Assembly: GCA_032718475.1 (NCBI GenBank)
Contig: JAUCBJ010007729.1
Coordinates: forward strand, 1-64,000
Origin: Nemertoderma westbladi
Taxonomy: Eukaryota > Xenacoelomorpha > Nemertodermatida > Nemertodermatidae
Reading direction: 5' to 3'
DNA: 64,000 nucleotides
A program made the position numbers and the translations under genes. The notes below the pieces were generated by a model. The model was not told where the DNA came from, ran no database searches, and saw nothing but the letters and a program-made list of their open reading frames with translations. Positions within the stretch are counted from its first letter, which is position 1, and every line of letters starts with the position of its first letter. Positions 21,608 to 33,396 of the stretch are shown here, in pieces.

Positions 21608-22187
21608 GGCTGCGACAAAAAACGTTACAGAAAAAGACGTTACAGTTTGATATTTTTTTCTTTCTAAAAAAAGTACAGTACACCTAATTATATGTTATTG
21701 GAGGTAATTTTGAACAGACAGCAGGACAGGTACGAAGGTAGGCTACTGCTACTACACGTAGGCCCAAGCACGTTAGAACTGGGAAAAGGCATTCTTGTCT
21801 TCCTGTTCAAAATTCCCTCCACTTACTAGACAGGGGGGGGGGGGGGGGGGGGGGGGACTCGACGCAAAACCCGAATTCCTATTGCCGAATTAATATCCCG
21901 CCTCAATGTTAAATTCTCAATTTAGGGAAAGGAAGTAGGTTACAGTGGCACGTTATTTTAACCAAAACAATAAACTAAACACAATAGAACAGATAACAGT
22001 TTTATTTTTGAGAGTAATCAACTGTTATTTGCGTCCAATTTCCCCTGGAGAGGGATGAATTTTTATTGCGTCCAGTTTCCCCCCCCCCCCCCCCCCCCCA
22101 CCCCTATCTGCCACTTACATATAATCATTAGGTGTACTTTTTTTTTAGAAAAAAATGAAAAAATCAAATGTGGCCGCAATCAGCCAC
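21608..22187. mobile_element. Older inverted-repeat element split by the MITE
   Basis: The arm 21608-21694 (GGCTGCGAC, TTTGATATTTTTTTC, AAAAAGTAC, TACACCTAATTATATG) is mirrored at about 22118-22187 (TATAATCATTAGGTGTAC, AAAAATCAAATG, GGCCGCAATCAGCC). The arms are diverged. The younger hAT-like MITE at 21827-22110 sits inside, so the order of insertion can be read. Confidence 0.55.
21827..22110 (+). mobile_element. hAT-like MITE with poly(G)/(C) ends, copy 2
   Basis: A 284-bp element starting TAGACAGGGG with a G run of about 26 (21833-21856), then ACTCGACGCAAAACCC. It ends GCGTCCAGTTT, a C run of about 20, and CCCCTATCTG. Perfect 8-bp direct repeats CCACTTAC flank it (21819-21826 and 22111-22118). 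The body is the reverse complement of 14686-14939. Two unlinked copies, each with its own 8-bp duplication, establish mobility. Confidence 0.9.
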
Positions 22188-22264
22188 GGTACGATTGAAT
22201 CTATTAAATAATATTTTATAAAATGAAATTAAATAAAAAATTAATAAATTCATTAAAAATTTAA

Positions 22265-22350
22265 TAACAAAGACCAAAATTCTGACAGTGGACTCAGACC
22301 GGCAGAAAATCGATCGCGATAACATTCATTCGCTGGATGGGACATATCGT
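22265..22350 (+). pseudogene. Short LINE RT fragment
   Basis: AGACCAAAATTCTGACAGT matches the intact LINE at 41836-41855 (KTKILTV), after which the reading continues as DSDRQKIDRDN. Probably a scrap of the same RTE-like family. Confidence 0.4.
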
Positions 22351-22480
22351 AATCCAGCTCCAAGTACCAGCATCACCCTGCAGATAAGCCGCCTGATATA
22401 TGCCCAAACGTTAATAATGATAAATCCTTCCTTCACATACCGAACGCTGATAAGATTACATAATGTAATATGATAACATA

Positions 22481-22610
22481 CATCATTGTGTGTAAAGGTA
22501 ACTTTTCAGCGTTAAAGACCCTTGTTTATTTTTGCAAACCTCCCTCCTTGCGCTCGCTCGGTACATAAATAAACTCGTGTCTTAAGTGTGCTACTTTGCA
22601 CACAATGATG
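22481..22610. mobile_element. Near-palindromic 130-bp MITE with TA duplication
   Basis: The left arm CATCATTGTGTGTAAAGG and the right arm, reversed, CATCATTGTGTGCAAAGT agree. Similarity continues through TTAAAGACCC / TTAAGACACG to GTTTATTT, about 55-60 bp per arm. TA lies outside both ends (22479-22480 and 22611-22612). The size and TA target fit a mariner-type MITE. Confidence 0.7.
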
Positions 22611-22621
22611 TAAATAGTTAT

Positions 22622-22935
22622 TGTTGACTAGAGCAGGGCTGGTGAAGTTTTACTGTTCATAAAATTTAAATAGTTTATTTCATACCCACATATTATTTTT
22701 ACGGGCAAGATTTATTATTTAGGTTACATTCACACTATCAATGAAATTTACACATTTTCTTAGGGAGGAATCTGCGAAAATATTATAGGAAAAGGTACGA
22801 TATAAAATTGTTGTTAAATTAATTGAAGGAATTAAATCAAAGAGCCGTCCTGAAATTTTGACATATAAATTCAATTCAATTCGAACTTCAAGAAAGCATT
22901 TAACTCCATCCATAGCGGTAAAGTATAATAAACTG
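22622..22935. other. No gene recognised
   Basis: AT-rich gap between a MITE and a LINE fragment; no signal supported. Confidence 0.4.
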
Positions 22936-22939
22936 ACTC

Positions 22940-23650
22940 AGTAAACTCAACTAGTAATGGTTCTCACACCAGATGGTGAAACTGAGTTTTTAATCCTGTC
23001 TCTGGTGCACTGCAAGACGACACATGTTCCATTACTCTTCATAATTGTGTTGGATTACGCAATGAGGACGGCCACAATGGGAGAAGAAGATCTTGTATTC
23101 ACACGACAAGGACGTAGAAGCAATCCGGCAACTACAGTCACAGACACCGACTGTGCGGATGACATCACGCTGTTTTCTAATATGCTAGCAGATGCAAAAC
23201 TTTTTATAAACAAAGCGGAAAGGGTTGCTAAGGAGGTTGGATTGCAAATAAGAGATAGTATGAATACATGAAGTAATGTTAATGGAAGCTATGGAAGCTA
23301 TGGAAGCCTAGCCACTATTGATAATAATCAAATAAAGAACGTAGAAGAAAAAGACATAGAAGTTAGGCAAAAGCAAAGGCCCTATGAAAAATGGATACCA
23401 TCTGGAAATCAGACCCCTCCCGTCATCTGATGAACAAGTTATTTCGAGCCACAGTGGAAAGTGTATTTTTATACGGGGGTGAGACCTGGACACTGACTAA
23501 ATCACTTGAACAACGAATTGATGGTTGCGACACATGACTACTAAGGGCAGCCCAAAACATCAGCTGGAGACAACACATGACAAACGCCGATCTTTGTGGT
23601 ACATTACCACCTGTATTAAGTAATCTACGTAAAAATGCACAAAATTATTC
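22940..23650 (+). pseudogene. Decayed RTE-like LINE RT fragment
   Basis: Encodes TPDGETEF, a damaged motif B region (VPLLFIIVLDYAMRTA), and motif C as TDTDCADDITLFS (CADD instead of FADD), then KEVGLQI. Downstream in other frames it gives SVFLYGGETWTLTKSLEQ, a conserved block after the RT thumb of this group, and LRAAQNISWRQHMTNADL. It is the same kind of protein as the LINE at 40690-42540 but far more decayed, lacking its 5' part and the end. Confidence 0.75.
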
Positions 23651-23774
23651 AGTAATGGCAAAAATAATTGCGATGTGCCACATTAAAATTACTGTAGCCT
23701 TTTTTGTAACTGGCCATATTTAACATTAGTTAATATTAACAAATAATATTTAGAACGCAAATTTAAAGTTGTGA

Positions 23775-26700
23775 CTATTTTCCACCTTCTGATATAATTT
23801 TCCGCAATCCTGACTTTAGCAATTGATCAAGTTTATAGGGATTGCAGTGAGGGGAGTTTATCATGTTCTGTATTTCGTTTAGATGATCCCGTATCGACAT
23901 ATTGCCGGTTGTCTTCACATCGCTGGCTTCAATTACCGTCGGGCTGTAAGTCAATGTTGTGTTAGTACGATCACTGCTCACATTGGTTGGCTGTCTCTCA
24001 TTCTGAGCGTTTTCATTGGCTGATGCACTTTTTCTTGTCGGCCGTTTCTGGGCCGCTCTTCGCTTCAAAACATGTTTGGGATTGTTATCTGTTACGTGAT
24101 GCAGTTGCCGTCGAGACTGGGACGGCGAGTCGTCTATGAAGATCAACTGACTTTCTGGGTAAATTCGCGAACGAGAATTCCAGGAATCAACATCAGATAT
24201 ATAACCCGAGCTGTTGGAATTAATGACGTCACGTTTTCTACTTCCAGATTTGTCTGAAATAATGAAGTCACGCATTCTACTCTCAGATTTAGATCGTGAG
24301 TACAACTTAATACTTGGCTCGTTACAAATTTTGATTGGCTTTGATTGGCTATTGTTGAAACATTCTGTGCCGAGTTGAGCCGGTCTTCGACTTCTACACC
24401 AACACGGCCACCACTGGTATCGACTCAGTATAGAGATCCACGACCGAGTATCTGCTTGGTCTTCTGCCCTCAGTGCGATATCCCGCGGTACTGTCGGAAT
24501 CGTCAAAGTGAAGGTATTTGGGGAATCTCTAATAACACTAGAACCATGGAGACAGAAACTGTAACGGCATGGAGAATTGGTTGAAGGGAACATATAGAAC
24601 ACGGACTGAGAGACGCTGCACCAATAGGGAAGCCAAAACCCGTCGTCAGTGAGGTAAGTTAAATACCCGTTAATAAGCGGGAAGTCTAAATCGTTTGGGA
24701 ACACGTTTTCCTCGGGGCTATTTATATCGTCTCTACTGTCGTTACTATCTACTAACGCACACCGGTGGGCGTTGTGAGTGGCTATCCAGGAGCTTTGAGA
24801 ACGTTTAGACAGCGGATTCATAGTTGGGTTGCGGATCTTTAGACTATCGTATAAGTCGGCTTCCAAGTCGTCGATACTTGCGGAGTCCATTTTATTCTTG
24901 TAGTTGATGCTGGTCGGCGTTGAAATCACATTGCTTTGAATTGTTAATTCGCTGGCTTGGGATTGGTCGGTGCGCACGCTTGTAGAACTGCTAGTCGCCG
25001 ACCAATCAACAGTATCCTTAAGTACTTCGCCATGTCTTGTTCTATGGACTTCTTTATTTGGGGTAATAGGAAGTCCAATAGAATTAGTAAGTGTTGCTAA
25101 GTCGTTGCTACATGTTGCTACGTCGTCGTTGGAAGTGTTAATAATAATTTGAGGTAAAACTAAATTCGGCGAAAAACAAATAGCTTTTTTAACAAAGTTA
25201 AACCATTGATGGAAGTTTGATTTCAATTCGACATCGATTAATATTATCTTATTTGTAGTTTTATTTACGAGAAGAACTTGTGTGTCATTTAGAACGTATA
25301 GATTTTTCTCGCTACTTGTTCGTTTGTACATGATGTTCTGCACCTTAGAAGCTAATCTTTGCCGCAAGTATTTGGAAAACGAACCACGAGGTTCTGTCGA
25401 GGACTTTTGCTCTACGAGCGGATGCGTCATGAGGTCATAATTTGTTAGAATTATGACAAACAAAGGTTTCGGAGAATTCTTATTCAGGAAGAAACATAGA
25501 ACTGAAAATACTGCGATTGTCCAATACCGTGTTCCGTTAATGGTTAACCAGCCGGTTTGGGCGGGGTCTATAATATCTTTGCGTTCTAATCTTCTACGTA
25601 TTAGATTCTCATTGCCACTGATCATTGCTACTTGCAGTATGTGTGTGAGATTGCGATTAACTTTTCCCCACTGTGTGACTGCTGAGTCAAATTTCATCTG
25701 GGGTTGTTTACGGTTTACGTTGCTTTGTACTATCGGCACATCTCCCCTCTCATGGGAGCGTTGTTGAGGTTTAATAATATAATCTATTTGATCGACAGAC
25801 TCAACATTTAGGGCTTCCACGTCTATTTTTGACAAGAAGCTATCCTCGTATTTCAAATATGTCAAACTTTCATTGTTAGAAGATTTTTGGTTGACTTCAG
25901 GTTGTAACACACCACATAACGACGATAACTTGGGATGGTGTCTCCCATTGGCTTCCTTTACTTTACGTACCGTTCGAAACGAATGTGATCGTTTAATAAG
26001 CGAATGATGTGTTTCTTTCTCGGGAGTGGTTGGTAACGAACCTGCAGTCCGAGAATTAGTCATAGTCGTTCTCGCTGGATGTGCAGGGATCTCGAGAAGC
26101 GGTAGGTTTGGAGTTGTTTTCTGGTTTTGTAGGAACTGCGCGGGAATTACGATCTTGCGAATAGGACTGCGTTGAGATCCTCCCTCCTGTGAATCCTGTA
26201 ACAAATCCGCCGCTTTACTTACCTCCTCATTTATTCCACTTCCATATTTGTCTCTATTTCTATACCACGACGAATGTGTTTCAACGTGACGTGGCCCGCA
26301 TCCTAGACTCTTCGCTTCTCCACTTCTTAGCTTACTTTCAGAAATTGGCTTGCCAAAATCTTGCCATTCATGAAGATCTGACTTTGATTGTAGCAATTTC
26401 GGAACCTCACCAGCCGCGCCTCTTTCCTGCGATTTCGAAATATCTTTGTCACATGCTCTCAATTTCGAAGCCTTTTCATCTCTTTCTTGGCATTGGGAAA
26501 CCTTACTTCCCCCCTTTTCCCATTTCGAATCGTCATCACCCCAAACTTTCATCACAGAAACGTCAGAACCGATTTGTTGCCAAATTGGAATTGATTTTAC
26601 TTTCTCATGATTGGTACCTTCTGTGATGTTGATCTTCTCCAATGAAATACCGGTTGGTTGATTGAGGGGAAATTTCCAATCTGAACCCAAGGAAAATTTG

Positions 26701-27221
26701 GGTTTGTTGTGGCGACTTTTTAGAATCCATTGCTTTTTGAGGCGGACACTATCTCGCGGTGCAAACGAAAGGACAGAAAGCGGGTCTTCTGTAAAACTGA
26801 CTCCTCTTGGTGAGCCGACATCTAAATCTGAGTCTCCGTCGGCAGGACTAGTCTCTTGAAAACGTTTTGAGCGGAAGCGTATAGTTTCTGTTGCTGACAG
26901 ATGTCTCGACTTATTGTTAGGCTCATGAGCCACAAACTTTTTATATATTTTGGACCGCGGTGATTTGATATTCGTTGCTATTTGCGCAGCTTGTGGTAAC
27001 GCTCTGATTCGTAAATAGTTTGTATCTTTTTCCATTTCATACCTATTTTCTGTCAATGCGATTTTTCGTCTGTGCGCTGTTCGTTGAGGCTTTGTAGATA
27101 AATCTTTGCTATGATCACTACTGTCACTCTCATTGTCTGACATCCCTTGTGTAAAATGGTCGGTTGTCCCGGGATATGACGATGTTTCATCAGAACTTGA
27201 GCTGGACCAGTATGCCCCCAC
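23775..27221 (-). CDS. Double PH-domain protein, large terminal exon
   Basis: A 1148-codon open frame on the minus strand, ending in TAG at 23775. The first 540 or so residues are hydrophilic and rich in Ser, Lys and charged residues, so probably disordered. Residues about 550-680 look like a PH fold split by an insert (GWLTINGTRYWTIAVFS ... LNDTQVLLVNKTTNKIILID ... FHQWFNFVKKAI). Residues about 850-935 are a clearer PH domain (INGYLTYLTDDGFWLPYWCS ... RSWISILSRYQWW, with the conserved C-terminal Trp). The tail has an RRAAQKRPTRK basic patch and a short predicted helix (SIRDHLNEIQNMI). PH domains bind phosphoinositides or proteins, so a membrane or scaffold role is likely; I do not recognise the orthologue. 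The frame opens at TTTTATAG|GTGGGG, a splice acceptor at 27222-27223, so the true start is in an upstream exon at higher coordinates. Confidence 0.8.
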   Translation of the reverse strand: MGAYWSSSSSDETSSYPGTTDHFTQGMSDNESDSSDHSKDLSTKPQRTAHRRKIALTENRYEMEKDTNYLRIRALPQAAQIATNIKSPRSKIYKKFVAHEPNNKSRHLSATETIRFRSKRFQETSPADGDSDLDVGSPRGVSFTEDPLSVLSFAPRDSVRLKKQWILKSRHNKPKFSLGSDWKFPLNQPTGISLEKINITEGTNHEKVKSIPIWQQIGSDVSVMKVWGDDDSKWEKGGSKVSQCQERDEKASKLRACDKDISKSQERGAAGEVPKLLQSKSDLHEWQDFGKPISESKLRSGEAKSLGCGPRHVETHSSWYRNRDKYGSGINEEVSKAADLLQDSQEGGSQRSPIRKIVIPAQFLQNQKTTPNLPLLEIPAHPARTTMTNSRTAGSLPTTPEKETHHSLIKRSHSFRTVRKVKEANGRHHPKLSSLCGVLQPEVNQKSSNNESLTYLKYEDSFLSKIDVEALNVESVDQIDYIIKPQQRSHERGDVPIVQSNVNRKQPQMKFDSAVTQWGKVNRNLTHILQVAMISGNENLIRRRLERKDIIDPAQTGWLTINGTRYWTIAVFSVLCFFLNKNSPKPLFVIILTNYDLMTHPLVEQKSSTEPRGSFSKYLRQRLASKVQNIMYKRTSSEKNLYVLNDTQVLLVNKTTNKIILIDVELKSNFHQWFNFVKKAICFSPNLVLPQIIINTSNDDVATCSNDLATLTNSIGLPITPNKEVHRTRHGEVLKDTVDWSATSSSTSVRTDQSQASELTIQSNVISTPTSINYKNKMDSASIDDLEADLYDSLKIRNPTMNPLSKRSQSSWIATHNAHRCALVDSNDSRDDINSPEENVFPNDLDFPLINGYLTYLTDDGFWLPYWCSVSQSVFYMFPSTNSPCRYSFCLHGSSVIRDSPNTFTLTIPTVPRDIALRAEDQADTRSWISILSRYQWWPCWCRSRRPAQLGTECFNNSQSKPIKICNEPSIKLYSRSKSESRMRDFIISDKSGSRKRDVINSNSSGYISDVDSWNSRSRIYPESQLIFIDDSPSQSRRQLHHVTDNNPKHVLKRRAAQKRPTRKSASANENAQNERQPTNVSSDRTNTTLTYSPTVIEASDVKTTGNMSIRDHLNEIQNMINSPHCNPYKLDQLLKSGLRKIISEGGK

Positions 27222-27410
27222 CTATAAAATAAATTAACTAAAATTTAGATAAATAGATAAAACATATAACTATAAAACTAAAACTAATATAAATCGAAAT
27301 TACCACCATACAACTTTACCGAGAACGTGCTGATGATACCAAAGTCTTCTAGAACATAGTATCAATTCTATGTTTGTTTAATAAATACACAATCTTCTGG
27401 AACAGGTAGA
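27222..27410 (-). other. Intron side of the PH-gene acceptor
   Basis: AT-rich sequence with the acceptor TTTTATAG at 27222-27229 and no coding signal. It separates the exon from the satellite by only 189 bp, so the array is either in the upstream intron or 5' of the gene. Confidence 0.55.
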
Positions 27411-28642
27411 CGGGTCATAGTACGGATCATAAATAATCGGGTCATAGTACGGATCATAAATAAACGGGTCATAGTACGGATCATAAATAATCGGGTCATA
27501 GTACGGATCATAAATAATCGGGTCATAGTACGGATCATAAATAATCGGGTTATAGTACGGATCATAAATAATCGGGTCATAGTACGGATCATAAATAATC
27601 GGGTCATAGTACGGATCATAAATAATCGGGTCATAGTACGGATCATAAATAATCGGGTCATAGTACGGATCATAAATAATCGGGTCATAGTACGGATCAT
27701 AAATAAACGGGTCATAGTACGGATCATAAATAATCGGGTCATAGTACGGATCATAAATAAACGGGTCATAGTACGGATCATAAATAATCGGGTCATAGTA
27801 CGGATCATAAATAATCGGGTCATAGTACGGATCATAAATAATCGGGTCATATGGTACGGATCATAAATAATCGGGTCATAGTACGGATCATAAATAATCG
27901 GGTCATAGTACGGATCATTAATAAACGGGTCATAGTACGGATCATAAATAATCGGGTCATAGTACGGATCATAAATAATCGGGTCATAGTACGGATCATA
28001 AATAATCGGGTCATATGGTACGGATCATAAATAATCGGGTCATAGTACGGATCATAAATAATCGGGTCATATGGTACGGATCATAAATAATCGGGTCATA
28101 GTACGGATCATAAATAATCGGGTCATAGTACGGATCATAAATAAACGGGTTATAGTACGGATCATAAATAATCGGGTCATATGGTACGGATCATAAATAA
28201 TCGGGTCATAGTACGGATCATAAATAATCGGGTCATATGGTACGGATCATAAATAATCGGGTTATAGTACGGATCATAAATAATCGGGTTATAGTACGGA
28301 TCATAAATAAACGGGTCATAGTACGGATCATAAATAATCGGGTTATAGTACGGATCATAAATAAACGGGTCATAGTACGGATCATTAATAATCGGGTTAT
28401 AGTACGGATCATAAATAAACGGGTCATAGTACGGATCATAAATAATCGGGTCATAGTACGGATCATAAATAATCGGGTCATAGTACGGATCATAAATAAT
28501 CGGGTCATAGTACGGATCATAAATAATCGGGTTATAGTACGGATCATAAATAAACGGGTCATAGTACGGATCATAAATAATCGGGTCATAGTACGGATCA
28601 TAAATAAACGGGTCATAGTACGGATCATTAATAATCGGGTTA

Positions 28643-31600
28643 TAGTACGGATCATAAATAAACGGGTCATAGTACGGATCATAAATAATCGGGTCATAGT
28701 ACGGATCATAAATAATCGGGTCATAGTACGGATCATAAATAATCGGGTCATATGGTACGGATCATAAATAATCGGGTCATAGTACGGATCATAAATAATC
28801 GGGTTATAGTACGGATCATAAATAAACGGGTCATAGTACGGATCATAAATAATCGGGTCATAGTACGGATCATAAATAATCGGGTCATAGTACGGATCAT
28901 TAATAAACGGGTCATAGTACGGATCATTAATACACGGGTCATAGTACGGATCATAAATAATCGGGTCATAGTACGGATCATAAATAATCGGGTTATAGTA
29001 CGGATCATAAATAAACGGGTCATAGTACGGATCATAAATAATCGGGTCATAGTACGGATCATAAATAATCGGGTTATAGTACGGATCATAAATAAACGGG
29101 TCATAGTACGGATCATAAATAATCGGGTCATAGTACGGATCATTAATAAACGGGTCATAGTACGGATCATTAATAAACGGGTCATAGTACGGATCATAAA
29201 TAATCGGGTCATAGTACGGATCATAAATAATCGGGTTATAGTACGGATCATAAATAAACGGGTCATAGTACGGATCATAAATAATCGGGTCATAGTACGG
29301 ATCATAAATAATCGGGTCATAGTACGGATCATAAATAATCGGGTCATAGTACGGATCATAAATAAACGGGTCATAGTACGGATCATAAATAATCGGGTCA
29401 TAGTACGGATCATAAATAATCGGGTCATAGTACGGATCATTAATAAACGGGTCATAGTACGGATCATTAATAAACGGGTCATAGTACGGATCATAAATAA
29501 TCGGGTCATAGTACGGATCATAAATAATCGGGTCATAGTACGGATCATAAATAATCGGGTCATATGGTACGGATCATAAATAATCGGGTTATAGTACGGA
29601 TCATAAATAAACGGGTCATAGTACGGATCATAAATAAACGGGTCATAGTACGGATCATAAATAATCGGGTCATAGTACGGATCATAAATAATCGGGTCAT
29701 ATGGTACGGATCATAAATAATCGGGTTATAGTACGGATCATAAATAAACGGGTCATAGTACGGATCATAAATAAACGGGTCATAGTACGGATCATAAATA
29801 ATCGGGTCATAGTACGGATCATAAATAATCGGGTCATATGGTACGGATCATAAATAATCGGGTTATAGTACGGATCATAAATAAACGGGTCATAGTACGG
29901 ATCATAAATAAACGGGTCATAGTACGGATCATAAATAAACGGGTCATAGTACGGATCATAAATAAACGGGTCATAGTACGGATCATAAATAATCGGGTCA
30001 TAGTACGGATCATAAATAATCGGGTTATAGTACGGATCATAAATAAACGGGTCATATGGTACGGATCATAAATAATCGGGTCATATGGTACGGATCATAA
30101 ATAATCGGGTTATAGTACGGATCATAAATAAACGGGTCATAGTACGGATCATAAATAATCGGGTCATAGTACGGATCATAAATAATCGGGTCATATGGTA
30201 CGGATCATAAATAATCGGGTTATAGTACGGATCATAAATAAACGGGTCATAGTACGGATCATAAATAAACGGGTCATAGTACGGATCATAAATAAACGGG
30301 TCATAGTACGGATCATAAATAAACGGGTCATAGTACGGATCATAAATAATCGGGTCATAGTACGGATCATAAATAATCGGGTTATAGTACGGATCATAAA
30401 TAAACGGGTCATATGGTACGGATCATAAATAATCGGGTCATAGTACGGATCATAAATAATCGGGTCATAGTACGGATTATAAATAATCGGGTCATAGTAC
30501 GGATCATAAATAATCGGGTCATAGTACGGATCATAAATAATCGGGTTATAGTACGGATCATAAATAATTGGGTTATAGTACGGATCATAAATAATCGGGT
30601 CATATGGTACGGATCATAAATAATCGGGTTATAGTACGGATCATAAATAAACGGGTCATAGTACGGATCATAAATAAACGGGTCATAGTACGGATCATAA
30701 ATAATCGGGTCATAGTACGGATCGATCATAAATAAACGGGTCATAGTACGGATCATAAATAAACGGGTCATAGTACGGATCATAAATAATCGGGTCATAG
30801 TACGGATCATAAATAATCGGGTTATAGTACGGATCATAAATAATTGGGTTATAGTACGGATCATAAATAATCGGGTCATATGGTACGGATCATAAATAAT
30901 CGGGTTATAGTACGGATCATAAATAAACGGGTCATAGTACGGATCATAAATAAACGGGTCATAGTACGGATCATAAATAATCGGGTCATAGTACGGATCA
31001 TAAATAATTGGGTTATAGTACGGATCATAAATAATTGGGTTATAGTACGGATCATAAATAATCGGGTCATAGTACGGATCATAAATAATCGGGTTATAGT
31101 ACGGATCATAAATAAACGGGTCATAGTACGGATCATAAATAATCGGGTCATATGGTACGGATCATAAATAATCGGGTCATAGTACGGATCATAAATAATC
31201 GGGTCATAGTACGGATCATAAATAAACGGGTCATAGTACGGATCATTAATAATCGGGTTATAGTACGGATCATAAATAATTGGGTCATAGTACGGATCAT
31301 AAATAAACGGGTCATATGGTACGGATCATAAATAATCGGGTCATAGTACGGATCATAAATAATCGGGTCATAGTACGGATCATAAATAAACGGGTCATAG
31401 TACGGATCATTAATAATCGGGTTATAGTACGGATCATAAATAATTGGTCATAGTACGGATCATAAATAAACGGGTCATAGTACGGATCATAAATAATCGG
31501 GTTATAGTACGGATCATAAATAAACGGGTCATAGTACGGATCATAAATAATCGGGTCATAGTACGGATCATAAATAAACGGGTCATATGGTACGGATCAT

Positions 31601-33396
31601 AAATAATCGGGTCATATGGTACGGATCATAAATAATCGGGTCATATGGTACGGATCATAAAGAATCGGGTCATAGTACGGATCATAAATAATCGGGTCAT
31701 AGTACGGATCATAAATAATCGGGTCATAGTACGGATCATAAATAATCGGGTCATATGGTACGGATCATAAATAATCGGGTTATAGTACGGATCATAAATA
31801 ATCGGGTCATAGTACGGATCATAAATAATCGGGTCATATGGTACGGATCATAAATAATCGGGTTATAGTACGGATCATAAATAATCGGGTCATATGGTAC
31901 GGATCATAAATAATCGGGTTATAGTACGGATCATAAATAAACGGGTCATAGTACGGATCATAAATAAACGGGTCATAGTACGGATCATAAATAATCGGGT
32001 CATATGGTACGGATCATAAAGAATCGGGTCATAGTACGGATCATAAATAATCGGGTCATATGGTACGGATCATAAATAATCGGGTTATAGTACGGATCAT
32101 AAATAATCGGGTCATATGGTACGGATCATAAATAATCGGGTTATAGTACGGATCATAAATAAACGGGTCATAGTACGGATCATAAATAAACGGGTCATAG
32201 TACGGATCATAAATAAACGGGTCATAGTACGGATCATTAATAATCGGGTTATAGTACGGATCATAAATAATTGGTCATAGTACGGATCATAAATAAACGG
32301 GTCATAGTACGGATCATAAATAATCGGGTCATATGGTACGGATCATAAATAATCGGGTCATAGTACGGATCATAAATAATCGGGTTATAGTACGGATCAT
32401 AAATAATCGGGTCATATGGTACGGATCATAAATAATCGGGTCATAGTACGGATCATAAATAAACGGGTCATATGGTACGGATCATAAATAATCGGGTTAT
32501 AGTACGGATCATAAATAAACGGGTCATATGGTACGGATCATAAATAATCGGGTTATAGTACGGATCATAAATAAACGGGTCATAGTACGGATCATAAATA
32601 ATCGGGTCATAGTACGGATCATAAATAAACGGGTCATATGGTACGGATCATAAATAATCGGGTCATAGTACGGATCATAAATAATCGGGTCATAGTACGG
32701 ATCATAAATAAACGGGTCATAGTACGGATCATTAATAATCGGGTCATAGTACGGATCATAAATAATTGGTCATAGTACGGATCATAAATAAACGGGTCAT
32801 AGTACGGATCATAAATAATCGGGTTATAGTACGGATCATAAATAAACGGGTCATAGTACGGATCATAAATAATCGGGTCATAGTACGGATCATAAATAAA
32901 CGGGTCATAGTACGGATCATAAATAAACGGGTCATAGTACGGATCATTAATAATCGGGTTATAGTACGGATCATAAATAAACGGGTCATAGTACGGATCA
33001 TAAATAATCGGGTCATAAATAATCGGGTAATAGTACGGATCATAAATAATCGGGTCATAGTACGGATCATAAATAATCGGGTCATATGGTACGGATCATA
33101 AATAATCGGGTCATATGGTACGGATCATAAATAATCGGGTCATAGTACGGATCATAAATAATCGGGTTATAGTACGGATCATAAATAATCGGGTCATATG
33201 GTACGGATCATAAAGAATCGGGTCATAGTACGGATCATAAATAATCGGGTCATATAGTACGGATCATAAATAATCGGGTCATATGGTACGGATCATAAAT
33301 AATCGGGTCATAGTACGGATCATAAATAATCGGGTCATATGGTACGGATCATAAATAATCGGGTCATATGGTACGGATCATAAATAATCGGGTCAT
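28643..33396. repeat. Segmental duplication inside the satellite, copy 1
   Basis: The order of variant units here is repeated exactly at 35483-40236, offset 6840 bp. Sequence identity begins after a T/C difference at 28641 and ends at 33397. Within the stretch I saw one substitution (T at 33300, G at 40140). Confidence 0.9.

Noticed and set aside
21253-21687. 144-codon plus-strand frame as a gene
   Set aside because: A third of it is translated from a 32-bp tandem repeat and from the arm of an inverted-repeat element; no domain is seen.
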